Part shown: in pieces, positions 26,011-33,907 of the stretch
Numbering within the stretch: the first letter of the stretch is position 1
Layout: each line of letters starts with the position of its first letter
Assembly: GCF_003336875.1 (NCBI RefSeq)
Contig: NZ_QGNJ01000007.1
Coordinates: 1 to 64,000, forward strand
Origin: Oleisolibacter albus
GTDB lineage: Bacteria > Pseudomonadota > Alphaproteobacteria > Azospirillales > Azospirillaceae
Direction: 5' to 3'
DNA: 64,000 bases
The notes under the pieces: model-generated
The model's database searches: none
Seen by the model: the letters and a program-made list of their open reading frames with translations, nothing else
What the model was told of the DNA's origin: nothing
Made by a program: the position numbers and the translations under genes

Positions 26011-26133
26011 AGGCACCATGCGCTGGCACGGGAACACGGTCCGCAGCGACCGCGGAGGTCAACCTAGCGCCGCCAATGGGCGGCGGCAATGCCGGTCGGG
26101 TCTGGCTGCCGGAGGATCGGAAATGGAAGCGGA

Positions 26134-26916
26134 TCAGACGTGGAGATTGATCTTCTGGCCCAGAAGTGAGGTGAGGCTTCCCCCCCCGCCGCCGAGGATG
26201 GTCAGCGCCGCCGATGCCGCGCTGTTGACGCTGCCGGACGCCTGATCGCCGCCGACGCTGATGAGGAAGCGCTTGACGAACTTCTGCTGTTCGTCCGGGT
26301 CCTTGAGCTTGTCCAGATCCACCCGCTCCTTCATCAGCTTCAGCTGGCTGTCGAAAGGCAGTTGGGTATAGCTGTCCGGCATGCCAAGGCCGATGCGGGT
26401 GACGTAGAGCAGGGCCTTGTCGGCCATCAACTGCGGCACCGTTTCCACGGACTTGATATTGCGCAGGAAATAGAGCGCCTCCTGCAGACCCGGATTGCCG
26501 TCGCCCTGTTCCCGCTCGAAGCGCACGGTCATGGCGTTGTTCATGACCTTGGTCATGAGTTCGGCATTCTTCGAAGGCTGGGTGGTCCAGTTGGAGAAAT
26601 CTTTGGCGAACTGGGCAAAGCGCGGATCGGCCAAGCGGGCCGCCATCGACTTGCTGTCGTTGGGGTCCTCCGTCATCAGCTTCTTCAACAGCCCGGTTTT
26701 CCAGGACTCGCTGTCCAGCTGATAGGAGGAGAGCACGAACTCCAGAGCCTTGCGGTCCTTCAGCAATTCCTCCGGCGTGGTGATCTTGGCCATGCGCGTC
26801 TGGAAATCGGTCAGATCCTTCTGGACAAGCTTGGACGACGTGAATTTCTGCGTCAGTTCCGCGCCCTGACGCTGAATCACATTGTAGGCTGCCAGTGACC
26901 CGATTCCCTCGAGCAT
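26134..26916 (-). CDS. DUF1217 flagellar-associated protein
   Basis: A 260-aa protein of the DUF1217 family, found next to flagellar genes in alphaproteobacteria. The body shows the family pattern DLTDFQTRMAKITTPEELLKDRKALEFVLSSYQLD, SKSMAARLADPRFAQFAKDFSNW, then DKALLYVTRIGLGMPDSY. A Ser/Gly-rich tail precedes LLGQKINLHV. The product is probably secreted or a rod/hook-associated factor, but function is unproven. The start at 26916 lies 4 bases after the flaF stop. A longer frame upstream is Arg-rich and overlaps flaF, so it was rejected. Confidence 0.82.
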   Translation of the reverse strand: MLEGIGSLAAYNVIQRQGAELTQKFTSSKLVQKDLTDFQTRMAKITTPEELLKDRKALEFVLSSYQLDSESWKTGLLKKLMTEDPNDSKSMAARLADPRFAQFAKDFSNWTTQPSKNAELMTKVMNNAMTVRFEREQGDGNPGLQEALYFLRNIKSVETVPQLMADKALLYVTRIGLGMPDSYTQLPFDSQLKLMKERVDLDKLKDPDEQQKFVKRFLISVGGDQASGSVNSAASAALTILGGGGGSLTSLLGQKINLHV

Positions 26917-26920
26917 GGGC

Positions 26921-27334
26921 TTACACCGCCGTGACCGACGGCGCCTCCTTGGATGCTGCCAGGGCCGCCTGCTGCGCCGCGGACTGCTGGGCGCGCGTCT
27001 GATCGGCAAGACCGCCGGCGATTTCCTTGTTGACGTCGATCAGCGACTGCAGGCTGCGGTCGGGATCGCTCATGGCATCGAGACTGGTCCGCATCGACCA
27101 GAGACCCAGGGAGATCAACTGGGCGCGGACTTCGCGCGGCAGGGCATTCCCCTCACCCGCCAGATCGGAGATGAAGGCCAGCCACATATCGTGGTTGCGC
27201 TGCAGAGCACGGATCCGCTGCACCGGATCGCGGGCCGTGCCGAGAGCCTGGGTCACGAACCCGATCAGACGCAGTTCCAGCCCCACGGGGGTCTCAGCGG
27301 CGGCCTGACGGGATTGGTAGGCGGACAAACTCAT
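26921..27334 (-). CDS. flaF: Flagellin synthesis regulator FlaF
   Basis: A 137-aa protein with the FlaF pattern: MSLSAYQSRQAAAETPVGLELRLIGFVTQAL, then NHDMWLAFISDLAGEGNALPREVRAQLISLGLWSM and SLIDVNKEIAGGL. FlaF is an alphaproteobacterial factor that promotes flagellin synthesis or secretion, usually opposing FlbT at the flagellin mRNA level. No flbT is next to it here. It lies 188 bp downstream of the flagellin gene, beyond a terminator, so it may have its own promoter. The start at 27334 was chosen because the upstream codons are not conserved. Confidence 0.88.
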   Translation of the reverse strand: MSLSAYQSRQAAAETPVGLELRLIGFVTQALGTARDPVQRIRALQRNHDMWLAFISDLAGEGNALPREVRAQLISLGLWSMRTSLDAMSDPDRSLQSLIDVNKEIAGGLADQTRAQQSAAQQAALAASKEAPSVTAV

Positions 27335-27480
27335 GGTCGTGGTCTTTCGTCGTTCCGTAGGACACATCTGACCGGAATTCTGCCGGTCCGCGTTGAAAGA
27401 AGCCTTAACAGCAGAACCTTGACGCGGGCGACACCCTCACCGCCGGAGGACCGTGAACCAGGAATTTCCGGACGCTGAGA

Positions 27481-27511
27481 GGAAAACGGGGGCGGCGCGG
27501 ACGCCGCCCCC
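27481..27511 (-). terminator. Intrinsic terminator after the flagellin gene
   Basis: GGGGGCGGCG (27488-27497) pairs exactly with CGCCGCCCCC (27502-27511) around a CGGA loop. On the - strand the stem is followed by GTTTTCC, and it lies 11 bases after the flagellin stop. This is a classic factor-independent terminator. Confidence 0.85.
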
Positions 27512-27522
27512 GGGACTTACGC

Positions 27523-28938
27523 TTAGCGGAACAGACCCAGCAGAGACTGCGGCTGCTGGTTGGCAATCGACAGCGACTGGATGGCCAGCTGCTGACGGGA
27601 CTGCAACGACTGCAGACGCGCACTCTCTTCCGCCAGGTCGGCGTCCACCAGGGCGCCCAGACCGTCCTTCAACGAGTCCATCAGGGTCTTCGAGAACTCC
27701 TGCAGACCCTGGACCTGCTTGGTGGCAGCACCCAGGGTGGAGATCTTCGTGTTCATCGCCTCGATGGCCTGGTTGACGGTATCGATCGCGGACGCCGCAT
27801 TGCCGAAGCGGGCCGTGGCCGAACCGGCCGTCGTCACCGCGCCAGCACCGTCCTCGGCCCGGCCGTTGACGACCGAGACAAGGGCCGCACCGTTGGTGCC
27901 GACGGAGTTCGCCGTGTTGATACCCGCCGTGCCCACAGCCATGGTGACGTTGGACGCGGTGAGGGCAGAACCCTGGGACAGGAAGAAGGTTTCCGTGCCC
28001 GAGGTGGCCTTGGTCAGGGCGACCTGCGCGGTAGCGGCACCGCCGAAGGCGGCGACACCAACACCCACCTGGGTGATGTCCGCGCGGAAGACGTCAACGG
28101 TATTGTCGCTGTTGAGGCGGATACCGAAACCGGCTTCCTTCATCTTGTCGACGAGGTTGCCCAGCTCCTTGCCCGAGGAGAAGGCGTCATCCGCCGTTCC
28201 CAGGTTCACGGAGATGACCTTGACGTCGGCGCCGGCGGCGTTGGACAGACCGCCCGCCGTCACGGCGGTGTTGGTGCCGTCCTGGTTGAACTCGAAGACG
28301 TAAGTCTGCGTCGCCGTACCCGAACCGACCTGGAAGGAGATGGTGTCGCCATCCACGAAGTCGGTCGCGTCCGCCGAGAAGTCCAGCCGGATGCCGCCAT
28401 TGTCAGCCTGAAGACCTTCCAGACCCAGGTCCTTCGACGTCGCCTGGGCATTGGCGACCGTCAGCTGACGGCCGGAAATGTCCTGCAGGAAGCTCAGCGT
28501 CGTCTCGTCACGATCGCCGCCGGTGGAGTTCACCAGCAGGTTGATGCCGTTATACGTCGCGGAGGTGGCGAAGGTGTCGATGTCGTCCAGCGTGCTCTGC
28601 AGCTGGGCGTTCATCGTCGCCTTGTCGAGACCCTGCTGCTGGGCCTGGGTGACGGTCTGCTTCAGCGAAGTCAGCTTGTCAGAAATGCTCTTGGCGCCGT
28701 TGTTCGCCACATTGATGGCAGCGAGACCGAACGCCTGATTGTCCTGAACGGCCTTCAGACCGGCCATGTCCGCGCGCATGCCCTGGGCGATGGAGAACAC
28801 CGCCGGATCGTCCGAGGCCTTGTTGACCGCCAGGCCCGACTCAATGCGGGACTGGGTGGTCCGGGTATCCCGGTCGATGGTGAACAGCGAACGGATGGCG
28901 GCCTGGGCGGCCGAGTTGGTGACAATCGAGTTGGCCAT
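27523..28938 (-). CDS. fliC: Flagellin
   Basis: A 471-aa flagellar filament protein. The conserved N-terminal D0/D1 region (MANSIVTNSAAQAAIRSL ... IESGLAVNKASDDPAVFSIAQGMRADMAGLKAVQDN) and C-terminal D1/D0 region (AIEAMNTKISTLGAATKQVQGLQEFSKTLMDSLKDGLGALVDADLAEESARLQSLQSRQQL ... LLGLFR) flank a variable Thr/Ser/Ala-rich centre (about 165-370), where glycosylation usually occurs. AGGAGAAAATACC precedes the ATG at 28938, a strong ribosome binding site. It is followed by an intrinsic terminator. The downstream sugar operon fits a glycosylated flagellin. I could not identify its promoter with confidence. Confidence 0.95.
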   Translation of the reverse strand: MANSIVTNSAAQAAIRSLFTIDRDTRTTQSRIESGLAVNKASDDPAVFSIAQGMRADMAGLKAVQDNQAFGLAAINVANNGAKSISDKLTSLKQTVTQAQQQGLDKATMNAQLQSTLDDIDTFATSATYNGINLLVNSTGGDRDETTLSFLQDISGRQLTVANAQATSKDLGLEGLQADNGGIRLDFSADATDFVDGDTISFQVGSGTATQTYVFEFNQDGTNTAVTAGGLSNAAGADVKVISVNLGTADDAFSSGKELGNLVDKMKEAGFGIRLNSDNTVDVFRADITQVGVGVAAFGGAATAQVALTKATSGTETFFLSQGSALTASNVTMAVGTAGINTANSVGTNGAALVSVVNGRAEDGAGAVTTAGSATARFGNAASAIDTVNQAIEAMNTKISTLGAATKQVQGLQEFSKTLMDSLKDGLGALVDADLAEESARLQSLQSRQQLAIQSLSIANQQPQSLLGLFR

Positions 28939-29053
28939 GGTATTTTCTCCTGAATTGGCAAGCCACTTTTGCGGCTCTCTTACATTGACATACCCACCCC
29001 CCTTTCGCAAGGGATTCCCCGCTCCAAAGGGATAGGTCTCCCGCCTGACCGGC

Positions 29054-30568
29054 TTAGGTCAGGAAGTCCAGAATGGATAAGCGGTTGAACGTGGTGATCG
29101 CCTGATAACTTGCTTGAAGTTGCGTGTCAGCCGCTTTCATTTTCATCGACACCTCGGCGGCATCGGCATCCTCGGCCTTTTCCAGACCGTCCTTCGCCAC
29201 ACCGATCATCGACTTGTGTTTCTCTTCCAGCTTATCCACTTGACTGCGCACAGATCCGAGATGACTCACGGCCTGGTTGAGGTCGGACTGCCCCTGCTTG
29301 AGGGTATCGCGGGCGCTGGAAACGACGGCCAGATAGCGATCCCGTTCGGCCCGGCCTTCCGGTGACGAGGCATCGGCAATCGGCGCATTGTCCATGGTGG
29401 CGACGGCGGTCAGCCCCTGAATGATGCGGCGGAAATAGCTGGCATCGGCCCGCACCCCGTAATTGACGTCGAGATTGTCGTCCACGCGGGCGGTGGTGGG
29501 AGCGGTGCCATAGCGCAGCGTGCTGGAGTAGATATTGCCCACCTCCAGGCGCGGCCGGCCGGCCACCTGCTGATCGACGCCCTTGTAGGCGAAGTCAGGG
29601 TCGAAGACCACGCGCTCCATGGCCTCGTTCAGGGTCGCCAGATCCTTGTCCTTGTCGCCGGTGAAGACATAGCGTGGCTTCACATAGGTACCGGCCGGCG
29701 GAACAGTGCCGTTGAACCGCTCCAGCTGATCATCCACATCGTCGACGCTGTTGCCGTCCTGATCGACATCAAGCGCCGGCCCGACAACCGCGGTGCTGGC
29801 CCCTTTGATCTCCACCGCCGTGGCCGGCGTGCCGCTGGACGCGGTGATGGTCATGCGGTTCTCGGCATTGCCGCCGGCCGGCTTGTCGATGCTGATGGTG
29901 AAATCGGAGAAGCGCGCGTCGGCCAGGATCTTGCCACGCAGATCGGTGAGGATGCCCTCCACGGTGTCCAGAGGCGGAGCGCCGGCGGTCGAATTGAAGG
30001 TCACGCCATTCAGCGTGATGGAATAGGCCCCCGAAGGCGCGCCAGCATCGATCTGCACCGTCTTCGGCGCCGCAGCCGCATCCTGGTACTGCTTGAAGAA
30101 GCTGTCATAGGTCAGCAGAACCTGATCGAAATCACCGACCGGCGGCGTGTCGAGATCGCTGCCGGCAAAGATGTAACGGCCCTCGACCTGGGTGTTCAGC
30201 AGCCCCTTGATCTGGTCCAGCGCATTGCGGGCGTTCTGCTTGATGACGGACGGGTCCTGCACCAGCGTGCCGTCGGCCAGGGTGAGGTCGGACACCACAC
30301 TGTCGACGATGCTGTTGATGCGGTTCATGGTCGTGTCCGCGACCGAGGTGCGGGTCTGCACCAGGTCGATGTTCTTCTGGTAGGTGTTCAGCCGCGCCTG
30401 CATGTCACGCAGGCCGACCGAGCGCCCCGCATCGAGGCCCAGACCGCTGAGCGTCTCCGACTTCTTGCCCGTGTCCAGCTGGCGGAACAGATCGTCATAC
30501 TGGCTCCGGATCTGGTTGGTGTCCCGCAGCATCCGGAGGTAGGTGGGCATGGTGGCGATCGAGGTCAT
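29054..30568 (-). CDS. flgL: Flagellar hook-associated protein 3 (hook-filament junction)
   Basis: A 504-aa HAP3. The N-terminal coiled D0/D1 (MTSIATMPTYLRMLRDTNQIRSQYDDLFRQLDTGKKSETLSGLGLDAGRSVGLRDM) and C-terminal part (AAEVSMKMKAADTQLQASYQAITTFNRLSILDFLT) are typical. GRYIFAGSDLDTPP marks the FlgL family. It is much longer than enteric FlgL (about 317 aa) because of an inserted beta-rich module at about residues 175-260 (GAYSITLNGVTFNST ... MTITASSG) that resembles the repeats in FlgE here. It starts 17 bp after the flgK stop, so it is co-transcribed. Confidence 0.9.
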   Translation of the reverse strand: MTSIATMPTYLRMLRDTNQIRSQYDDLFRQLDTGKKSETLSGLGLDAGRSVGLRDMQARLNTYQKNIDLVQTRTSVADTTMNRINSIVDSVVSDLTLADGTLVQDPSVIKQNARNALDQIKGLLNTQVEGRYIFAGSDLDTPPVGDFDQVLLTYDSFFKQYQDAAAAPKTVQIDAGAPSGAYSITLNGVTFNSTAGAPPLDTVEGILTDLRGKILADARFSDFTISIDKPAGGNAENRMTITASSGTPATAVEIKGASTAVVGPALDVDQDGNSVDDVDDQLERFNGTVPPAGTYVKPRYVFTGDKDKDLATLNEAMERVVFDPDFAYKGVDQQVAGRPRLEVGNIYSSTLRYGTAPTTARVDDNLDVNYGVRADASYFRRIIQGLTAVATMDNAPIADASSPEGRAERDRYLAVVSSARDTLKQGQSDLNQAVSHLGSVRSQVDKLEEKHKSMIGVAKDGLEKAEDADAAEVSMKMKAADTQLQASYQAITTFNRLSILDFLT

Positions 30569-30585
30569 GATGGCTTCCCTCCGGC

Positions 30586-32166
30586 TCAGGCCGCCCGGAA
30601 CAGGGCGTCGTACATCTGTTCGATGGTGGTGACCACGCGCGAGGCGGCGGCGTAGGACCGTTGCAGCGTCAGCAGTTTGACGATCTCGTCATCCAGGCTG
30701 ACGCCGGTGGCGTTCTGATATTCCAACGTCATGTTCTCCGAGGTGGTCTTGGCCTCGGAAGCGGCGGCCGTGGCCGCGCCCGCCTCGCCGGAATGCTTCA
30801 GCAGCATCTGCTGGGCATAGTCGATCAGCGACAGGTTGGCCGGGAGCGTGGACTGCAGATTGCGCCGCGGATCGGCTCCCAGTCCGCCGGTGTTGAAGGC
30901 TTGGTGCGGCTTGCCGTCCAGGGCCGTGGCCCCGAAGACATGCTCCACGGCGTTCTTCAGGAACAGCGTGTCCCCGGCGACGACATCGGGCGGGTTCGAA
31001 CCGCCAGCCGGCGGCGCCACCGGCGCACCGGCATCGCCATAGCGGACCAGTTCCGGCTGATCCAGCACCTTCTGGCTGACACGGATGCGCGAGGCGAAGC
31101 CCACATAGGTCGAGGGATGGGCATAGTCGACGGCCCCGCTGGTATCGCCGGGGATGCTGACACCGTCGGCATCGGAGAACAGGTGCAGGCCGGGGATCTG
31201 GCGCGTCGGGCTGTCCTTGCCGGCGAAGCGTGTGGCCACCTCATGCGCCAGCCCGTCCAGTTCGCCCTGCATGCGCGGAATCGTCTCGTCGCGCAGGTCG
31301 ATCAGGGCGCCCAGCTTGCCGCCACGGATACTGGAGGTGATGTCCAAGCCGCTGACAGGATCCCCCAGCCGGATCGGTGGAATGCCGCCCCCGCCATCGG
31401 GGCTGTAGTAATCACTGGCCTGCGGCACGCAGCTGGCGGTGGAGAGGGTGTTGGCCACCCGGTCCACCAGCATGGAGCCGCTCTGCGACATTACCAGCAC
31501 CGTGCCGTCGGCGCGGTTGGTCACGGTGATGTCCATGTACTGCGCCAGCTGGCGGATGCTCTCGTCACGCTTGTCGACCAGATCGGCGATGGTGGCGCTG
31601 CCGGTATTGCCGGCGCGGAAAATGGCGCTGTCCACCGAGGCGATGGTGTCGAGCAGCTGATTGACCTGGTTGACGCCTTCGACGATCTGCTGCTGGGCCT
31701 CGTTGCGCAGGTCGATATAGGCCTGGCCCGTGCTGTTCAGGGTGGTGGTGAAGGACTGTGCCTGACGGATGACCTTCTGCTGGTATTCCAGCGACTCCGG
31801 CTTGGCCTGCAGCTGCACGAAGGCGTCGCGCAGCTGGGTCAGCGAAGCCGCCACCGAGCTCTCGTCCTCCGGCTTGCCCTGGGTCTTCTCGAGGCGGCTG
31901 AGATAGCTCTGGGTGATGTCGGTCTGCGCCGCCAGACTCTGCTGCCGCAGCATTTCCCGCATCAGGGATTCGTTGTAGGCCCGCTCGACCTTGCCGGTCA
32001 TGACGCCGCCGAGGCCATTGCCATAGGGCAGCGCCTCCTGCGTCAGCGACTTGCGGGTATAGCCCGGCGTCTGCGCATTGGAGACGTTCTGCGACGTCAC
32101 GCCCATATTCGCCTGCGTATTGCGCAGGGAGCTCAGGGCGGAGGACATGGCGACGTTCAAGGACAT
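30586..32166 (-). CDS. flgK: Flagellar hook-associated protein 1
   Basis: A 526-aa HAP1. The N-terminus MSLNVAMSSALSSLRNTQANMGVTSQNVSNAQTPGYTRKSL contains the rod/hook signature (NVSNAQTPGYTRK). The conserved C-terminal helix is MTLEYQNATGVSLDDEIVKLLTLQRSYAAASRVVTTIEQMYDALFR. The middle DLVDKRDESIRQLAQYMDITV is also FlgK-typical. It heads the flgK-flgL unit and is transcribed leftward from a near-perfect sigma-54 site about 35 bp before the start. Confidence 0.93.
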   Translation of the reverse strand: MSLNVAMSSALSSLRNTQANMGVTSQNVSNAQTPGYTRKSLTQEALPYGNGLGGVMTGKVERAYNESLMREMLRQQSLAAQTDITQSYLSRLEKTQGKPEDESSVAASLTQLRDAFVQLQAKPESLEYQQKVIRQAQSFTTTLNSTGQAYIDLRNEAQQQIVEGVNQVNQLLDTIASVDSAIFRAGNTGSATIADLVDKRDESIRQLAQYMDITVTNRADGTVLVMSQSGSMLVDRVANTLSTASCVPQASDYYSPDGGGGIPPIRLGDPVSGLDITSSIRGGKLGALIDLRDETIPRMQGELDGLAHEVATRFAGKDSPTRQIPGLHLFSDADGVSIPGDTSGAVDYAHPSTYVGFASRIRVSQKVLDQPELVRYGDAGAPVAPPAGGSNPPDVVAGDTLFLKNAVEHVFGATALDGKPHQAFNTGGLGADPRRNLQSTLPANLSLIDYAQQMLLKHSGEAGAATAAASEAKTTSENMTLEYQNATGVSLDDEIVKLLTLQRSYAAASRVVTTIEQMYDALFRAA

Positions 32167-32200
32167 GGCGAACCAATCCGTTCAGGCTTGCCGGAAGGGA

Positions 32201-32218
32201 AAGCAATGCCCGTGCCAA
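32201..32218 (-). promoter_or_regulatory. Sigma-54 (-24/-12) promoter of flgK
   Basis: On the - strand: TTGGCAC-GGGCA-TTGCTT, with the diagnostic GG and GC dinucleotides separated by 10 bases. This matches the RpoN consensus TGGCAC-N5-TTGCW fully. It lies about 35 bp before the flgK ATG and differs from the flgE promoter by one base over 21. Confidence 0.85.
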
Positions 32219-32453
32219 GGCGGCAAACCGCCGGTTGCCGCCAGTTGCGGACGGCGGCTGGCCGGCATGAACCCGGCGAAAGGGGGAACGGCCGGCAAAG
32301 ACTGCCGCCCTGCCGGGGCAAGAGCTGCCGCCCTGTCGCGACCAGAGGGCGCGGGGGGCATGCGGTGCCCGGGGGATGCAAATCGGCGGCAATGGGGCTA
32401 CACCCTTGCCCACTTTCCCCGCCAGGGGGAGCGCCCAGACCGGATGAAGTGCC

Positions 32454-33452
32454 ATGTCCCGACCCGATGATCCCGCGCTGGCGGCCGCCCGCGCCCTTCT
32501 GCACATCGAAGCCCGCGCCGTGCTGGCGCAGGAACAGGCGCTGGATGCGGATTTCCAGGCCCTGGTCCGTGCCATCGGCGCCGATGAGGGCACGACGCTG
32601 GTGGCCGGTGTCGGCAAATCCGGCCTGATCGCACGTCTGCTGGCCAGCAAGCTGGCCTCTGTCGGAACCCGCGCCTTCTACTACAGTGCCCTGGACGCCC
32701 TCCATGGCGAGCTTGGCGCCATCCGGCGCGGCGACATCATCATTCTTCTGTCCAACAGCGGCCAGACCCAGGAGCTGGTGGATGTGGCCAAGGCGGCCCA
32801 GCTGCGCGGCGCCCGCATCGTCGCCATGGTGTCGCGGGTGCCGTCGGCCCTGTCGCGCATCGCCGACTGGACCCTGCGCTGCGCCGTGGAGCGTGAGGCC
32901 ACTGACACCAAGCTGCCCACGGCCAGCACCACGGCCATGCTGGCTCTGGCCGATGCGCTGGTGGTGGCCGTGGCCCGCCAGCGCGACTTCTCCGCCGAGG
33001 ATTTCGGCCGCAACCATCCGGGCGGCACCCTGGGCATCGTGCTGTCCGCCAAAGTGCGCGACCTGATGGTGGCGGCCCCGCAGTCGGTGGCGCTGGTATC
33101 CGCCGGCCAGCCCATCTTCGAGACGCTGCTGGCCATGACCTCCTTCCCCAACGGCGCCGCCCTGGTGGTCGATGGCGACCGCGTGCTGCAGGGCATCGTC
33201 ACCGAAGGCGACATCCGCCGCGGCCTGGGCACCCATGGCCGGGGCTTCCTGGACCTGGACACCGGCTCCTGCATGACGGCACCGGTGCGCCGTACCTGCG
33301 GCCCGGACCTGACGGCGCTGCAGGCGCTGGAGATCATGGAGACGCCGCACCAGATCAATGTGGTGCCCGTGGTCGATGGGGACCGCCGCGTGCTGGGGCT
33401 GCTGCGCCTGCACGACATTGCCGGCATGGAAGTGGAGAAGGCGCTGGGCTGA
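32454..33452 (+). CDS. kdsD: Arabinose-5-phosphate isomerase (KpsF/GutQ family)
   Basis: A 332-aa isomerase converting ribulose-5-phosphate to arabinose-5-phosphate for Kdo of lipopolysaccharide or capsule. The SIS domain (about 1-185) has GVGKSGLIARLLASKLASVGT, LLSNSGQTQELVDV, REATDTKLPTASTTAMLALADAL and the GRNHPGGTLG motif. Two CBS domains follow (VRDLMV ... GIVTEGDIRRGL and CMTAPVRRTC ... VLGLLRLHDI). Length matches KdsD/KpsF. The ATG at 32454 shares the intergenic region with flgK, which is divergent. Confidence 0.93.
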   Translation: MSRPDDPALAAARALLHIEARAVLAQEQALDADFQALVRAIGADEGTTLVAGVGKSGLIARLLASKLASVGTRAFYYSALDALHGELGAIRRGDIIILLSNSGQTQELVDVAKAAQLRGARIVAMVSRVPSALSRIADWTLRCAVEREATDTKLPTASTTAMLALADALVVAVARQRDFSAEDFGRNHPGGTLGIVLSAKVRDLMVAAPQSVALVSAGQPIFETLLAMTSFPNGAALVVDGDRVLQGIVTEGDIRRGLGTHGRGFLDLDTGSCMTAPVRRTCGPDLTALQALEIMETPHQINVVPVVDGDRRVLGLLRLHDIAGMEVEKALG

Positions 33453-33532
33453 GACACCCGACCAGGGGGACGGCCCGCCGCCCCGGTCACGCCGGACGAT
33501 AAGACCGCTTCCCCCTGCCCCCACCCGACGCC

Positions 33533-33742
33533 ATGCCCATGACGCCCGCCGATCCCGCCAGCACCAGCCTGACCCTGTACGGGACCCTGGCCCTGGTGGT
33601 CCTCTATCTGCTGTTGCTGGCCCGCAGCGCCTGGAAGCAGGGGGAGCTGGGCCAATATCTGCGTGCCCTGCTGATCGTGGCCGGGCTGATCGCCGCCCTG
33701 GGGCTGGCGGTCTGGGCCTGGGTCCGCTTCGTCGCGGGGTAA
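33533..33742 (+). CDS. Small membrane protein of unknown function
   Basis: A 69-aa frame with two hydrophobic helices: TLYGTLALVVLYLLLLAR (about 13-30) and ALLIVAGLIAALGLAVWAWVRF (about 45-66). These are separated by a short charged loop (SAWKQGELGQYL). Codon use fits the neighbours. No family was recognised, and no good ribosome binding site precedes either possible start (33533 or 33539). It follows kdsD on the same strand by 80 bp. Confidence 0.5.
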   Translation: MPMTPADPASTSLTLYGTLALVVLYLLLLARSAWKQGELGQYLRALLIVAGLIAALGLAVWAWVRFVAG

Positions 33743-33850
33743 GCGCTGCCTAGCCCACCCGGTAAGTTCTGACCGGCACCCCCGGCCCGCCACCGCGGAC
33801 GCGGAGCAGAATTACCCGATGATCTCCTTTGGAATCAAAGACCTTGGCAC

Positions 33851-33868
33851 TTGGCACGGTCATTGCTT
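33851..33868 (+). promoter_or_regulatory. Sigma-54 (-24/-12) promoter of flgE
   Basis: TTGGCAC-GGTCA-TTGCTT matches the RpoN consensus exactly, with GG and GC 10 bases apart. It lies 40 bp before the flgE ATG. Near-identity to the flgK site shows that hook and hook-filament junction genes are in one sigma-54 class. Confidence 0.88.
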
Positions 33869-33907
33869 TCCCAGCGGCCCGAGCAATCTTTGCGCGGGAG
33901 AGAGATC

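Noticed and set aside
28939-29053. Sigma-54 promoter in front of flagellin
   Set aside because: A GG-N10-GC spacing can be found, but the -24 element does not read TGGCAC. The match is too weak to call.
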